Of a stretch of DNA of 21,491 nucleotides, positions 16,132 through 21,491 are shown piece by piece (the stretch's first letter is position 1; every line of letters starts with the position of its first letter). Both the position numbers and the translations under genes were made by a program. Under the pieces are notes generated by a model that was not told the origin of the DNA, searched no databases, and was given only the letters and a program-made list of their open reading frames with translations. The DNA is from CAZHTS01 sp964535315 (GTDB lineage Bacteria > Chloroflexota > Anaerolineae > Anaerolineales > Anaerolineaceae): NCBI GenBank assembly GCA_964535315.1, contig CAZHTS010000078.1, forward strand, positions 1 to 21,491, given 5' to 3'.

Positions 16132-18126
16132 ATGCGTACAATGTTAAAGAAACTACTTGCATCGCTCTGGACTTTTCCGCTTGTGTTGTTGGCGGTGACG
16201 CTGCTGGCGTACGGTCTGCAATTGGGCCGCATGGGTTTTTATTGGGACGACTGGCAGGTCATTTTTCTGGCGCGCTGGAACCGGCCGGAAGTGTGGTGGA
16301 CGTATTACCTCAGCGACCGGCCGTTTTCGATCTGGACCTATCTGGCGACGCTGCCGCTGCTGGGGGTGGAGCCGCTGTGCTGGCAGTTGTTTACCATTCT
16401 CTTGCGCTGGCTGACGGCGTTGGGGATGTGGCTGGCGCTGCGCGGGGTATGGCCGCGCCGGCCGGCGGCGGTGGGCTGGATGGCGTTGTTGTTCGCCGTC
16501 TATCCCGGTTTCAGCCAGCAAAGCATCTCGGTGGCGTATAGCCAACACTTTATCAGTTATGCGCTGTTCACATGGTCGCTGGCGGCGATGGTGCAGGCAG
16601 TGCGCCGGCCGCGGCGTCAGGCGCTGGCGCTGACGATTTTTGCCTGGCTGGCGGCGCTGGTACAGATGATGACGATGGAGTATTTTGTCGGGCTGGAACT
16701 GCTGCGCCTGCCGCTGCTGTGGTTCTTGCTGCGTGCAAACGGCGAGCGCTGCTCCCAGACCGGGCGGCGCGTGCTGTTGGGGTGGAGTCCGTATGCGCTG
16801 GCGCTGCTGGTCTTTGGGGTGTGGCGTTTTGGCGTCTTCCCGCGCCTGAGCCCCGACCCGAACGCCAACGCTCCGCTGCTGCTGCTCAACCTGGCGCAAA
16901 ACCCGTGGGGTGAACTGGTGCGCCTGGCGCAGCACGTGTTGCAGGACACGGCGCATCTGTTGTTGTTTGCGTGGCTCAACCCGCTGCTGCCGGCGGAGAT
17001 CGATCTCAGCCAGCGTTTCGTGTTATTCTCGTGGGCGCTGGGGGCGGTGACGGCAGCGTTGGCGGCGGCTTATCTGCTGCGGGGCGTGCCCGAAGCGGGC
17101 GAAGCGGCGGAGGACGGTTTTGTGCGCCAGGCGCTGCTGCTGGGCGTTCTGGGGGTACTGCTGGGCGGTTTCCCGGTGTGGAGCACCGACCGCCAGGTGA
17201 TCGTGGGCATGTGGTCGGATCGGTTTGCGTTGGGGCCGATGTTTGGGGCGGCGCTGCTGCTGCCGGCGGCGGTGGCGGGTTTTTCGCCGCGGCGTCTGCC
17301 GGGGGCGGGGCTGTTGGCGGCGGTGCTGGCGCTGGCGGTCGCGGCGCAGGTGCAGACGGTCAACCAATATGCGCTCAATTGGGCGGCGCAGCGTTCGTAT
17401 TACTGGCAGTTGTACTGGCGCGCCCCGGCGCTCAAGGAGGGCACGATTGTGTTGGGGAACAAGATGCCCTTTGGCCTGGTGGCGGATTATTCGGTGGGGT
17501 TCGGGCTGAATACAATTTATGCGCCCGAAAACCGTACGACGGCGGTGCCGTACTGGTTTGCCAGCGCTATCTCGCGGCGCGGCGGGATGATCGAGGATTT
17601 TCGCGACGGGCTGGCGGTGCGCGACGACCTGCGCACGGTGGTGTACCAGGGTTCGACCTCGCAGGGGCTGGTGGTGCGGTATAAGTACGGGCAGAGTTGT
17701 TTGCAGGTGTTGGGCCCGGCGGACGGCGAGCTGCCGCTGTTGAGCGACGACGAGCGCGAACTGCTGGCGATCTCACACCTGGGGCAGATCGATGTCCGGG
17801 GCGACACGCCGCCGCCAGCGCAGATTTTTGGCGCCGAGCCGGCGCACGACTGGTGCTATTTCTACCAGAAGGCCGCCCTGGCGCAGCAAAACGAGGATTG
17901 GGCCGGCGTGGCGGCGGTGTATGACCAGGCGCAGCGTCTCGGGCTGCGCCCGGCCAACGGCGTTGAGTGGGCGCCGTTCATCGTCGGGCTGGCGCACGGC
18001 GGGCGGCGAGAGGAGGCCGGGCGTCTATCGCAGGCGGCGCTGGATTACAACAGCAATTTGCGCCCGTATGTGTGCGGTCTGTGGGCGGCGGGGGATGCGG
18101 AGCGGATGGCGCTGGGCTGCCCGTAG
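16132..18126 (+). CDS. Polytopic membrane protein, GT-C glycosyltransferase-like, with C-terminal TPR-like region
   Basis: A 664-residue protein with about ten hydrophobic helices in residues 12-435. The first loop contains GFYWDDWQVIF (D39-D40) and LSDRPFSIW (about 60-68). Paired acidic residues in the first outer loop are the catalytic signature of GT-C enzymes, which use lipid-linked sugars outside the membrane. The family is inferred; I do not recognise an exact member. Residues about 440-664 are soluble, and the end (FYQKAALAQQNEDWAGVAAV and following) has TPR-like helical pairs. I chose ATG 16132 since it follows the TATAAT closely; ATG 16141 is also possible. The gene starts 46 bases after the SHOCT-like operon with its own -10 box, and it is probably leaderless. 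No terminator is visible downstream, only a repeat region. Confidence 0.7.
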   Translation: MRTMLKKLLASLWTFPLVLLAVTLLAYGLQLGRMGFYWDDWQVIFLARWNRPEVWWTYYLSDRPFSIWTYLATLPLLGVEPLCWQLFTILLRWLTALGMWLALRGVWPRRPAAVGWMALLFAVYPGFSQQSISVAYSQHFISYALFTWSLAAMVQAVRRPRRQALALTIFAWLAALVQMMTMEYFVGLELLRLPLLWFLLRANGERCSQTGRRVLLGWSPYALALLVFGVWRFGVFPRLSPDPNANAPLLLLNLAQNPWGELVRLAQHVLQDTAHLLLFAWLNPLLPAEIDLSQRFVLFSWALGAVTAALAAAYLLRGVPEAGEAAEDGFVRQALLLGVLGVLLGGFPVWSTDRQVIVGMWSDRFALGPMFGAALLLPAAVAGFSPRRLPGAGLLAAVLALAVAAQVQTVNQYALNWAAQRSYYWQLYWRAPALKEGTIVLGNKMPFGLVADYSVGFGLNTIYAPENRTTAVPYWFASAISRRGGMIEDFRDGLAVRDDLRTVVYQGSTSQGLVVRYKYGQSCLQVLGPADGELPLLSDDERELLAISHLGQIDVRGDTPPPAQIFGAEPAHDWCYFYQKAALAQQNEDWAGVAAVYDQAQRLGLRPANGVEWAPFIVGLAHGGRREEAGRLSQAALDYNSNLRPYVCGLWAAGDAERMALGCP

Positions 18127-18140
18127 GGGCGAGGCAGGTT

Positions 18141-18176
18141 GGCCGGCGGTCGTGGAGGGCGAGGGTGAACCTCGCC
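18141..18176 (+). repeat. Dispersed hairpin repeat, copy 1
   Basis: GGCCGGCGGTC is followed by GGAGG and a hairpin GGCGAGG (18158-18164), loop GTGAA, CCTCGCC (18170-18176). It matches copy 2 at 18330-18364 except at a few places, including a paired change inside the stem. It starts 15 bases after the stop of the membrane protein gene and could act as a transcription-attenuating structure. Confidence 0.75.
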
Positions 18177-18243
18177 TGCACAGGCGGAGACGGTACCGGT
18201 GGCGGATTGGGATGGCCCAGAGTGCGCCCCGAACTGCTCTTTT

Positions 18244-18270
18244 ATCCTGTCGATCCTGCCCATCCTGTTT
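18244..18270 (+). repeat. Three 9-bp tandem repeats ATCCTGNNN
   Basis: ATCCTGTCG, ATCCTGCCC and ATCCTGTTT follow each other directly. This kind of ATCCTG array occurs in intergenic regions of many bacterial genomes; I know no function for it. Confidence 0.7.
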
Positions 18271-18329
18271 AAACCCGCCTGGATGTGCCATAGGGCGTGC
18301 GGCCGCGGGCTGTGTGTTGCCGGCGGGGT

Positions 18330-18364
18330 GGCCGGCGGTCAGGGAGGGCGGGGGCAAGCCCCGC
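18330..18364 (+). repeat. Dispersed hairpin repeat, copy 2
   Basis: GGCCGGCGGTC, then GGGAGG and a hairpin GCGGGG (18348-18353), loop GCAAG, CCCCGC (18359-18364). Compared with copy 1 the stem pair A-T has become G-C, so the structure is kept while the sequence changes. Confidence 0.75.
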
Positions 18365-18504
18365 ACCCTACGGCAGACACCCACACATTCGCCCGCCGCC
18401 TATCTACCACGCCTCCCGCACCCTGACACACCACAATCCCTCCCCTCAGACCTATTGCTGGCAATATTCGTGGGCGCACGGGCGCCGTCACGGCGTGAAT
18501 TGGG

Positions 18505-18533
18505 TTGCGGGGGTGAGCGCAGGCGGGTAAAAT
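18505..18533 (+). promoter_or_regulatory. Promoter of the NACHT-FGE gene
   Basis: TTGCGG (18505-18510), 17-bp spacer, TAAAAT (18528-18533). Expected start near 18540, leader about 33 bases, with GGGAGG (18561-18566) 6 bases before ATG 18573. Confidence 0.6.
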
Positions 18534-18572
18534 AAGGACAGGCCGTACAGCATTTTTCCAGGGAGGACGTGC

Positions 18573-21350
18573 ATGTCGGAAGCTTCAGCGCACAGTGTGT
18601 CGGTGGGCGGCAGCGTATGGTGCCAGCAATTTGTCGGGCGCGATCAGATTAATTATCACGGGTTTTCGGCGGCGGATGTGGAACAGATCATCGCCGGCGT
18701 GGTACGTCTGCTGCAAGGTGGGGCGCAGTTTGCGCCCTGCGGAGAGGGCGGCGATGCGTTCACGCTGGCGCTGGACGGCGAGCGACTGGTATTTGCCGCC
18801 GGAGCGGCCCGCCGCCTGAGCGCCTGCCGCAGCGAACGCACCCATTTGTTGGCGCTGGCGCTGCGCCAGGATTATCGTATCTGGGCGACGCATTTTATCC
18901 CCCTCTCGGGGCGCATGGACGTACGCCGGGAGATCGCCGGGTTGGAAATCCCCGTGTCCTTTAGCGAATTCAGAGTCCCGCCGGCCGGGGCGGGGCCCGA
19001 GGCGCAGGTGACGCTGGAGCCCCTGCCGGATATCCTTACGGCGCTGGGGCGGCATGCGGCGTTTATTCTGTTGGGCGAGCCGGGCGGCGGCAAGACCACC
19101 ACCCTGCAAAAGATTGCCTTTGAGGCCGCCCGGCGGCTGCTGGCAGGCGGCGAGGAGCGCATCCCGCTTTTTGTGCGCCTCAGCCAGCAGGCGGGGCGTT
19201 CGCCGTTTGCGTTTCTGGGCGAGGAGTGGACGGCGGCGGTGGGCGGCAATTTCGCCGACGCCTGGGCGGCCGGACGGGTGCTGGCGCTGGTGGATGGGGT
19301 CAACGAGATTGCCCGCCAGGAGCGCGACGCCCGGCTCAAGGATTGGGGCGTGCTGCTGTGTGACCGGCTGGGCGGCAACCAGGTGGTGTTTAGCGGGCGC
19401 GAACGTGATTACGAGAACCAGCTCGATATTCCCCGGGTGCTGATCAACCCGCTGGCAGACGAGCAGATCGGCGCTTATTTGCGCTGCAACGCGGCCGAGG
19501 GGTTGCAGGCTTTGTTGGACGAACCGGGCAGCCGGCTGGGCGAACTGGCGCGCAACCCGTTTAACCTGTGTCTGTTGACGGCGGCCTACAAGAGCAACCA
19601 GGGTGGCATGTCTAACCGTGGGGCGCTGCTGCGTTGGTTTGCCGGCGAACTGCTGCGCCGCGAGGAGAAGCTGGCGCACCGCGACTGGCTGCCGGCTGCG
19701 GCGCAGGCCGAGGCGCTGGCGCGCCTGGCGTTTGCCATGCAAGAGCAGGGCGAGGGCACCACCTTTGCCGTGGCTACGGCGCAGGCAGCCCTACCGCGGC
19801 GCGGGCAAAACGCCGAAGGCGAGACGCTGGAAATTTTGCCGGCGGTGGTGCTGCGCCTGGGGCGCTGCGCCACCTTGCTGGACCCGGCCCTGACCGGCGA
19901 GGTGCGTTTCTATCACCATCTCTTGCAGGAATATTTTGCGGCGCAGGAACTGCTGCGCCGTTTTGCGGGGGGCGAAGATTTGAGCCGCCTGTGGCGGGCC
20001 AGGCGGCTGCAGGCTGAGATGCCTGCGGCGCAGGTGGGCGAGTGGGACGCCCTGCCCGAGCCGCCCGGCACCGGCTGGGAGGTGACCACGCTGTTGGCCT
20101 GCGGGCTGGCCGCCGACCCGGCGGCGCTGGTGACGGCGGTGGCGGCGCACAACCCGGCGTTGGCCGGGCGCTGCCTGGACGAGGCCGGGCGGGCGGAAAT
20201 CGAGACGGTGCTGCGCGGCGGGCTGGCGGTGGGCAAACGCAGCGCCCACCCCGGGCTGGCGCAGGCGTTGGAAGCGACGCGCCGGCGGCTGGCGGCGGAA
20301 GTGTATGACCCGGCCGTACACCTGCGCGCCCGTCTGCTGGCCGGCTTTACCCTGGGGCGCATCGGCGACCCGCGCCTGCAGGCGGAGGAAGTCGACGGCG
20401 TGGCGGTGGTGTGGCCGGATTTGATCCCGGTGGCGGCCGGGCGGTATCGCGCCGGCAGCGCGGCGGACGACGACCAGGCGTTTGATGATGAAAGGCCGGC
20501 CTTCTGGAGCGAACTGCCCGAATTTTGCATCGGGCGCCGGCCGGTGACCAACGCCGAGTTTGCCTGTTTCGTGGCCGCCGGCGGTTACGAGCGCCCGGCG
20601 TATTGGGCGGGCGAGACCGCCCGGCGCTGGTTGGCGGGCGAAGAGGTGGCCGGTGGGCAGATGAAGACCGTCTTGGATTTCTGGCAGACCCTGAAAGATA
20701 CCCCCGGCTGGAAGGCGCAAGTGGCGGGGCGGTGGTCCCCGCAGCAGATCGAGACCTGGGAATATCTTGCCGCTTTAAGCCGCGAGGAGGTCATCGCTCA
20801 ATTTTCAAAGGATCTCACGCAGAAATCGCGGCGGCGTCCGCATTATTGGGAGGATCGCCTGTACAACAACCCGGCCCAGCCGGTGGTGGGCGTCACCTGG
20901 TTTGAGGCGCAGGCCTACGGCGCCTGGCTGACGGCGTTTGGCCGGCGGGTCTACCGCCTGCCGCATGAGGTGGAATGGGAGGCGGCCGGGCGCGGCCGGC
21001 AGGGCCGGCGCTACCCGTGGGGCGACGAATGGGCGGACGGGCGGGCCAACACGCTGGAAGGGCGCGTGCTGCGGCCCTCGCCGGTGGGGGTGTACGCCGC
21101 CGGACGGCGGGGCGAGGAGGCCGAGGATCTGGCCGGCAACGTGTGGGAATGGTGCCAGAACCCATACCGGCCCTACCCGCTGCGTCTCGACGACGGCGCT
21201 GCCGGCGAAGAATACGTGCTGCGCGGCGGCTCCTGGGACGGTGATGACAGGCTCGCTCGTTGCGCGTATCGTGACTGGGACGTACCCGGTGACTTCAATA
21301 TCCTTGCGGGTTTTCGTGTCCTCTCTCCTGGCTCTCCTTCTGCCTGCTGA
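18573..21350 (+). CDS. NACHT NTPase fused to FGE/C-type-lectin domain, probable DGR target protein
   Basis: A 925-residue fusion. Residues 1-30 carry a glycine-rich VGGSV..QFVGRDQINYHG strand often seen before Chloroflexota and cyanobacterial NTPases; about 31-130 is an unassigned segment. The NACHT domain (about 150-430) has Walker A GEPGGGKTT (168-176), Walker B ALVDGVNEI (238-246) and NPFNLCLL (328-335); helical repeats follow (about 430-605). From about 608 an FGE-sulfatase fold begins: RRPVTNAEFACFV, GVTWFEAQAYGAWL, YRLPHEVEWEAAGRG, YPWGDEW, DLAGNVWEWC, RGGSW (884-888) and GFRV. The cysteine pair needed for formylglycine synthesis is absent, so it is probably a ligand-binding lectin fold. 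DGR variable regions end in this same RGGSW...GFRV segment, and codon usage changes there. GGGAGG lies 6 bases before ATG. A reverse transcriptase gene follows after 61 bases. Confidence 0.9.
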   Translation: MSEASAHSVSVGGSVWCQQFVGRDQINYHGFSAADVEQIIAGVVRLLQGGAQFAPCGEGGDAFTLALDGERLVFAAGAARRLSACRSERTHLLALALRQDYRIWATHFIPLSGRMDVRREIAGLEIPVSFSEFRVPPAGAGPEAQVTLEPLPDILTALGRHAAFILLGEPGGGKTTTLQKIAFEAARRLLAGGEERIPLFVRLSQQAGRSPFAFLGEEWTAAVGGNFADAWAAGRVLALVDGVNEIARQERDARLKDWGVLLCDRLGGNQVVFSGRERDYENQLDIPRVLINPLADEQIGAYLRCNAAEGLQALLDEPGSRLGELARNPFNLCLLTAAYKSNQGGMSNRGALLRWFAGELLRREEKLAHRDWLPAAAQAEALARLAFAMQEQGEGTTFAVATAQAALPRRGQNAEGETLEILPAVVLRLGRCATLLDPALTGEVRFYHHLLQEYFAAQELLRRFAGGEDLSRLWRARRLQAEMPAAQVGEWDALPEPPGTGWEVTTLLACGLAADPAALVTAVAAHNPALAGRCLDEAGRAEIETVLRGGLAVGKRSAHPGLAQALEATRRRLAAEVYDPAVHLRARLLAGFTLGRIGDPRLQAEEVDGVAVVWPDLIPVAAGRYRAGSAADDDQAFDDERPAFWSELPEFCIGRRPVTNAEFACFVAAGGYERPAYWAGETARRWLAGEEVAGGQMKTVLDFWQTLKDTPGWKAQVAGRWSPQQIETWEYLAALSREEVIAQFSKDLTQKSRRRPHYWEDRLYNNPAQPVVGVTWFEAQAYGAWLTAFGRRVYRLPHEVEWEAAGRGRQGRRYPWGDEWADGRANTLEGRVLRPSPVGVYAAGRRGEEAEDLAGNVWEWCQNPYRPYPLRLDDGAAGEEYVLRGGSWDGDDRLARCAYRDWDVPGDFNILAGFRVLSPGSPSAC
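21225..21320 (+). other. Candidate DGR variable region (VR)
   Basis: This segment codes for residues from GGSW to GFRV at the protein's C-terminus, the position of VRs in FGE/C-type-lectin DGR targets. Many of its codons at presumed ligand-binding positions could arise from AAC/AAT template codons by changes at A only (GAC, GGT, GAT, CTC, TTC, ATC, CTT, with AAT itself retained). Third-position A/T rises from 7 of 37 codons before 21237 to 18 of 37 after. The limits are approximate because the template repeat is not in the window. Confidence 0.6.
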
Positions 21351-21363
21351 TTTCTGCCTGCTG
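21338..21363 (+). repeat. 12-bp direct repeat just after the candidate VR
   Basis: TTCTGCCTGCTG occurs at 21338-21349 and 21352-21363, separated by two bases; the first copy contains most of the stop codon. It is followed by further GCTGG runs (to 21380). It lies where DGRs carry the initiation-of-mutagenic-homing signal, but no canonical hairpin was identified. Confidence 0.55.
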
Positions 21364-21411
21364 GCTATGCTGGCTGCTGGATTCTTGGGGCCGGCATAAC
21401 GGAGGACAAAG

Positions 21412-21491
21412 ATGAAGACCTATCGCCATTTGTATGAAGCAATCACCGCTTTCCCCAATTTGCTGCTGGCCTTTCAAAAGGCGCGGCGCGG
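21412..21491 (+). CDS. DGR-type reverse transcriptase, N-terminal fragment (3' end outside window)
   Basis: The frame runs off the right edge, so only 26 full codons are seen. The protein begins MKTYRHLYEAITAFPNLLLA and continues FQKARRG. The K(T/R)Y..L(Y/W)..I..F.NLLLA..KARRG pattern is the usual start of RNA-directed DNA polymerases of the DGR lineage and near relatives in Chloroflexota and cyanobacteria (from memory). The catalytic domain with its YxDD box lies beyond the window. GGAGG (21401-21405) is 6 bases before the ATG. The gene starts 61 bases after the NACHT-FGE stop and is probably co-transcribed with it. It does not look like the small Avd helical-bundle accessory protein. Confidence is limited by the short length. 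Confidence 0.72.
   Translation, partial: MKTYRHLYEAITAFPNLLLAFQKARR

Larger units (their letters stand above)
18127..18572. other. 446-bp intergenic region with dispersed hairpin repeats
   Basis: I see no convincing gene here: the open frames are short, and none has a ribosome-binding site or recognisable product. The region holds two copies of a GGCCGGCGGTC-hairpin repeat (18141-18176 and 18330-18364), a 3 x 9-bp tandem repeat (18244-18270), a small GCCGT-C-ACGGC inverted repeat (18484-18494) and the promoter of the NACHT gene at its right end. It separates the metabolic/membrane genes from the retroelement-linked gene pair. Confidence 0.75.

Noticed and set aside
18585..19742. Long minus-strand frame inside the NACHT gene
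   Set aside because: Antisense shadow, arginine- and glutamine-rich, and the NACHT motifs are on the plus strand.
20398..21350. An active formylglycine-generating enzyme
   Set aside because: The two catalytic cysteines are missing, and no sulfatase gene is nearby.
21412..21491. Reading the last gene as Avd, the DGR accessory protein
   Set aside because: Avd proteins begin differently (short helical bundle of the S23 type); the NLLLA..KARRG start fits the reverse transcriptase better. The fragment is too short to be final.

Overview
The window looks like a chromosomal segment of a GC-rich Chloroflexota bacterium, most likely of the Anaerolineae type. This is inferred from gene content (split YeeE/YedE transporter, GT-C-like membrane protein, SHOCT-like proteins, a NACHT protein fused to an FGE/C-type-lectin domain), from short hairpin repeats of a style common in that phylum, and from strong G/C preference at third codon positions. 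No rRNA, tRNA or CRISPR array is visible.

Layout. (1) 1-334: AT-rich 3' end of a WD40-repeat gene. (2) 422-1182: a GNAT acetyltransferase with a clean terminator, then a probable 46-residue membrane protein on the minus strand that shares a divergent promoter region with the next operon. (3) 1182-4170: a tightly coupled operon of an M24-like aminopeptidase-fold protein, an isoaspartyl peptidase/asparaginase and CutC, followed by a flavin reductase-like protein (4222-4758). (4) 4859-6784: a long, eukaryote-like formate-tetrahydrofolate ligase with its own promoter and a terminator shared with the converging operon. (5) 8575-6866 (minus): an operon of a tri-heme membrane cytochrome and the two halves of a YeeE/YedE sulfur transporter. 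(6) 8797-10724: diaminopimelate decarboxylase translationally coupled to a deoxynucleoside-kinase-like enzyme, converging with a minus-strand operon of a DinG-type exonuclease/helicase and a GNAT acetyltransferase (14033-10721). (7) 14297-16085: two proteins sharing a SHOCT/LiaX-like helical motif, one a beta-repeat protein with a coiled coil and one a two-helix membrane protein. (8) 16132-18126: a large GT-C-like membrane protein. (9) 18127-18572: a repeat-containing intergenic region. (10) 18573-21491: the accessory end of the window.

The most interesting part is the right end. A 925-residue protein with an N-terminal adaptor-like segment, a NACHT NTPase and a C-terminal FGE-sulfatase/C-type-lectin domain ends in the RGGSW...GFRV segment used as the variable region of diversity-generating retroelements (DGRs). 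Codon usage changes abruptly inside that segment. Sixty-one bases after its stop, a new gene begins whose first 26 residues have the look of a DGR-type reverse transcriptase. I therefore read 18573-21491 and beyond as a DGR that diversifies the sensor domain of a NACHT conflict/signalling protein. The template repeat is not in the window and should lie downstream.

The other genes are mostly metabolic housekeeping with a few oddities: two probable leaderless transcripts, an M24 protein lacking a metal ligand, and a cytochrome fused by operon to a sulfur transporter.
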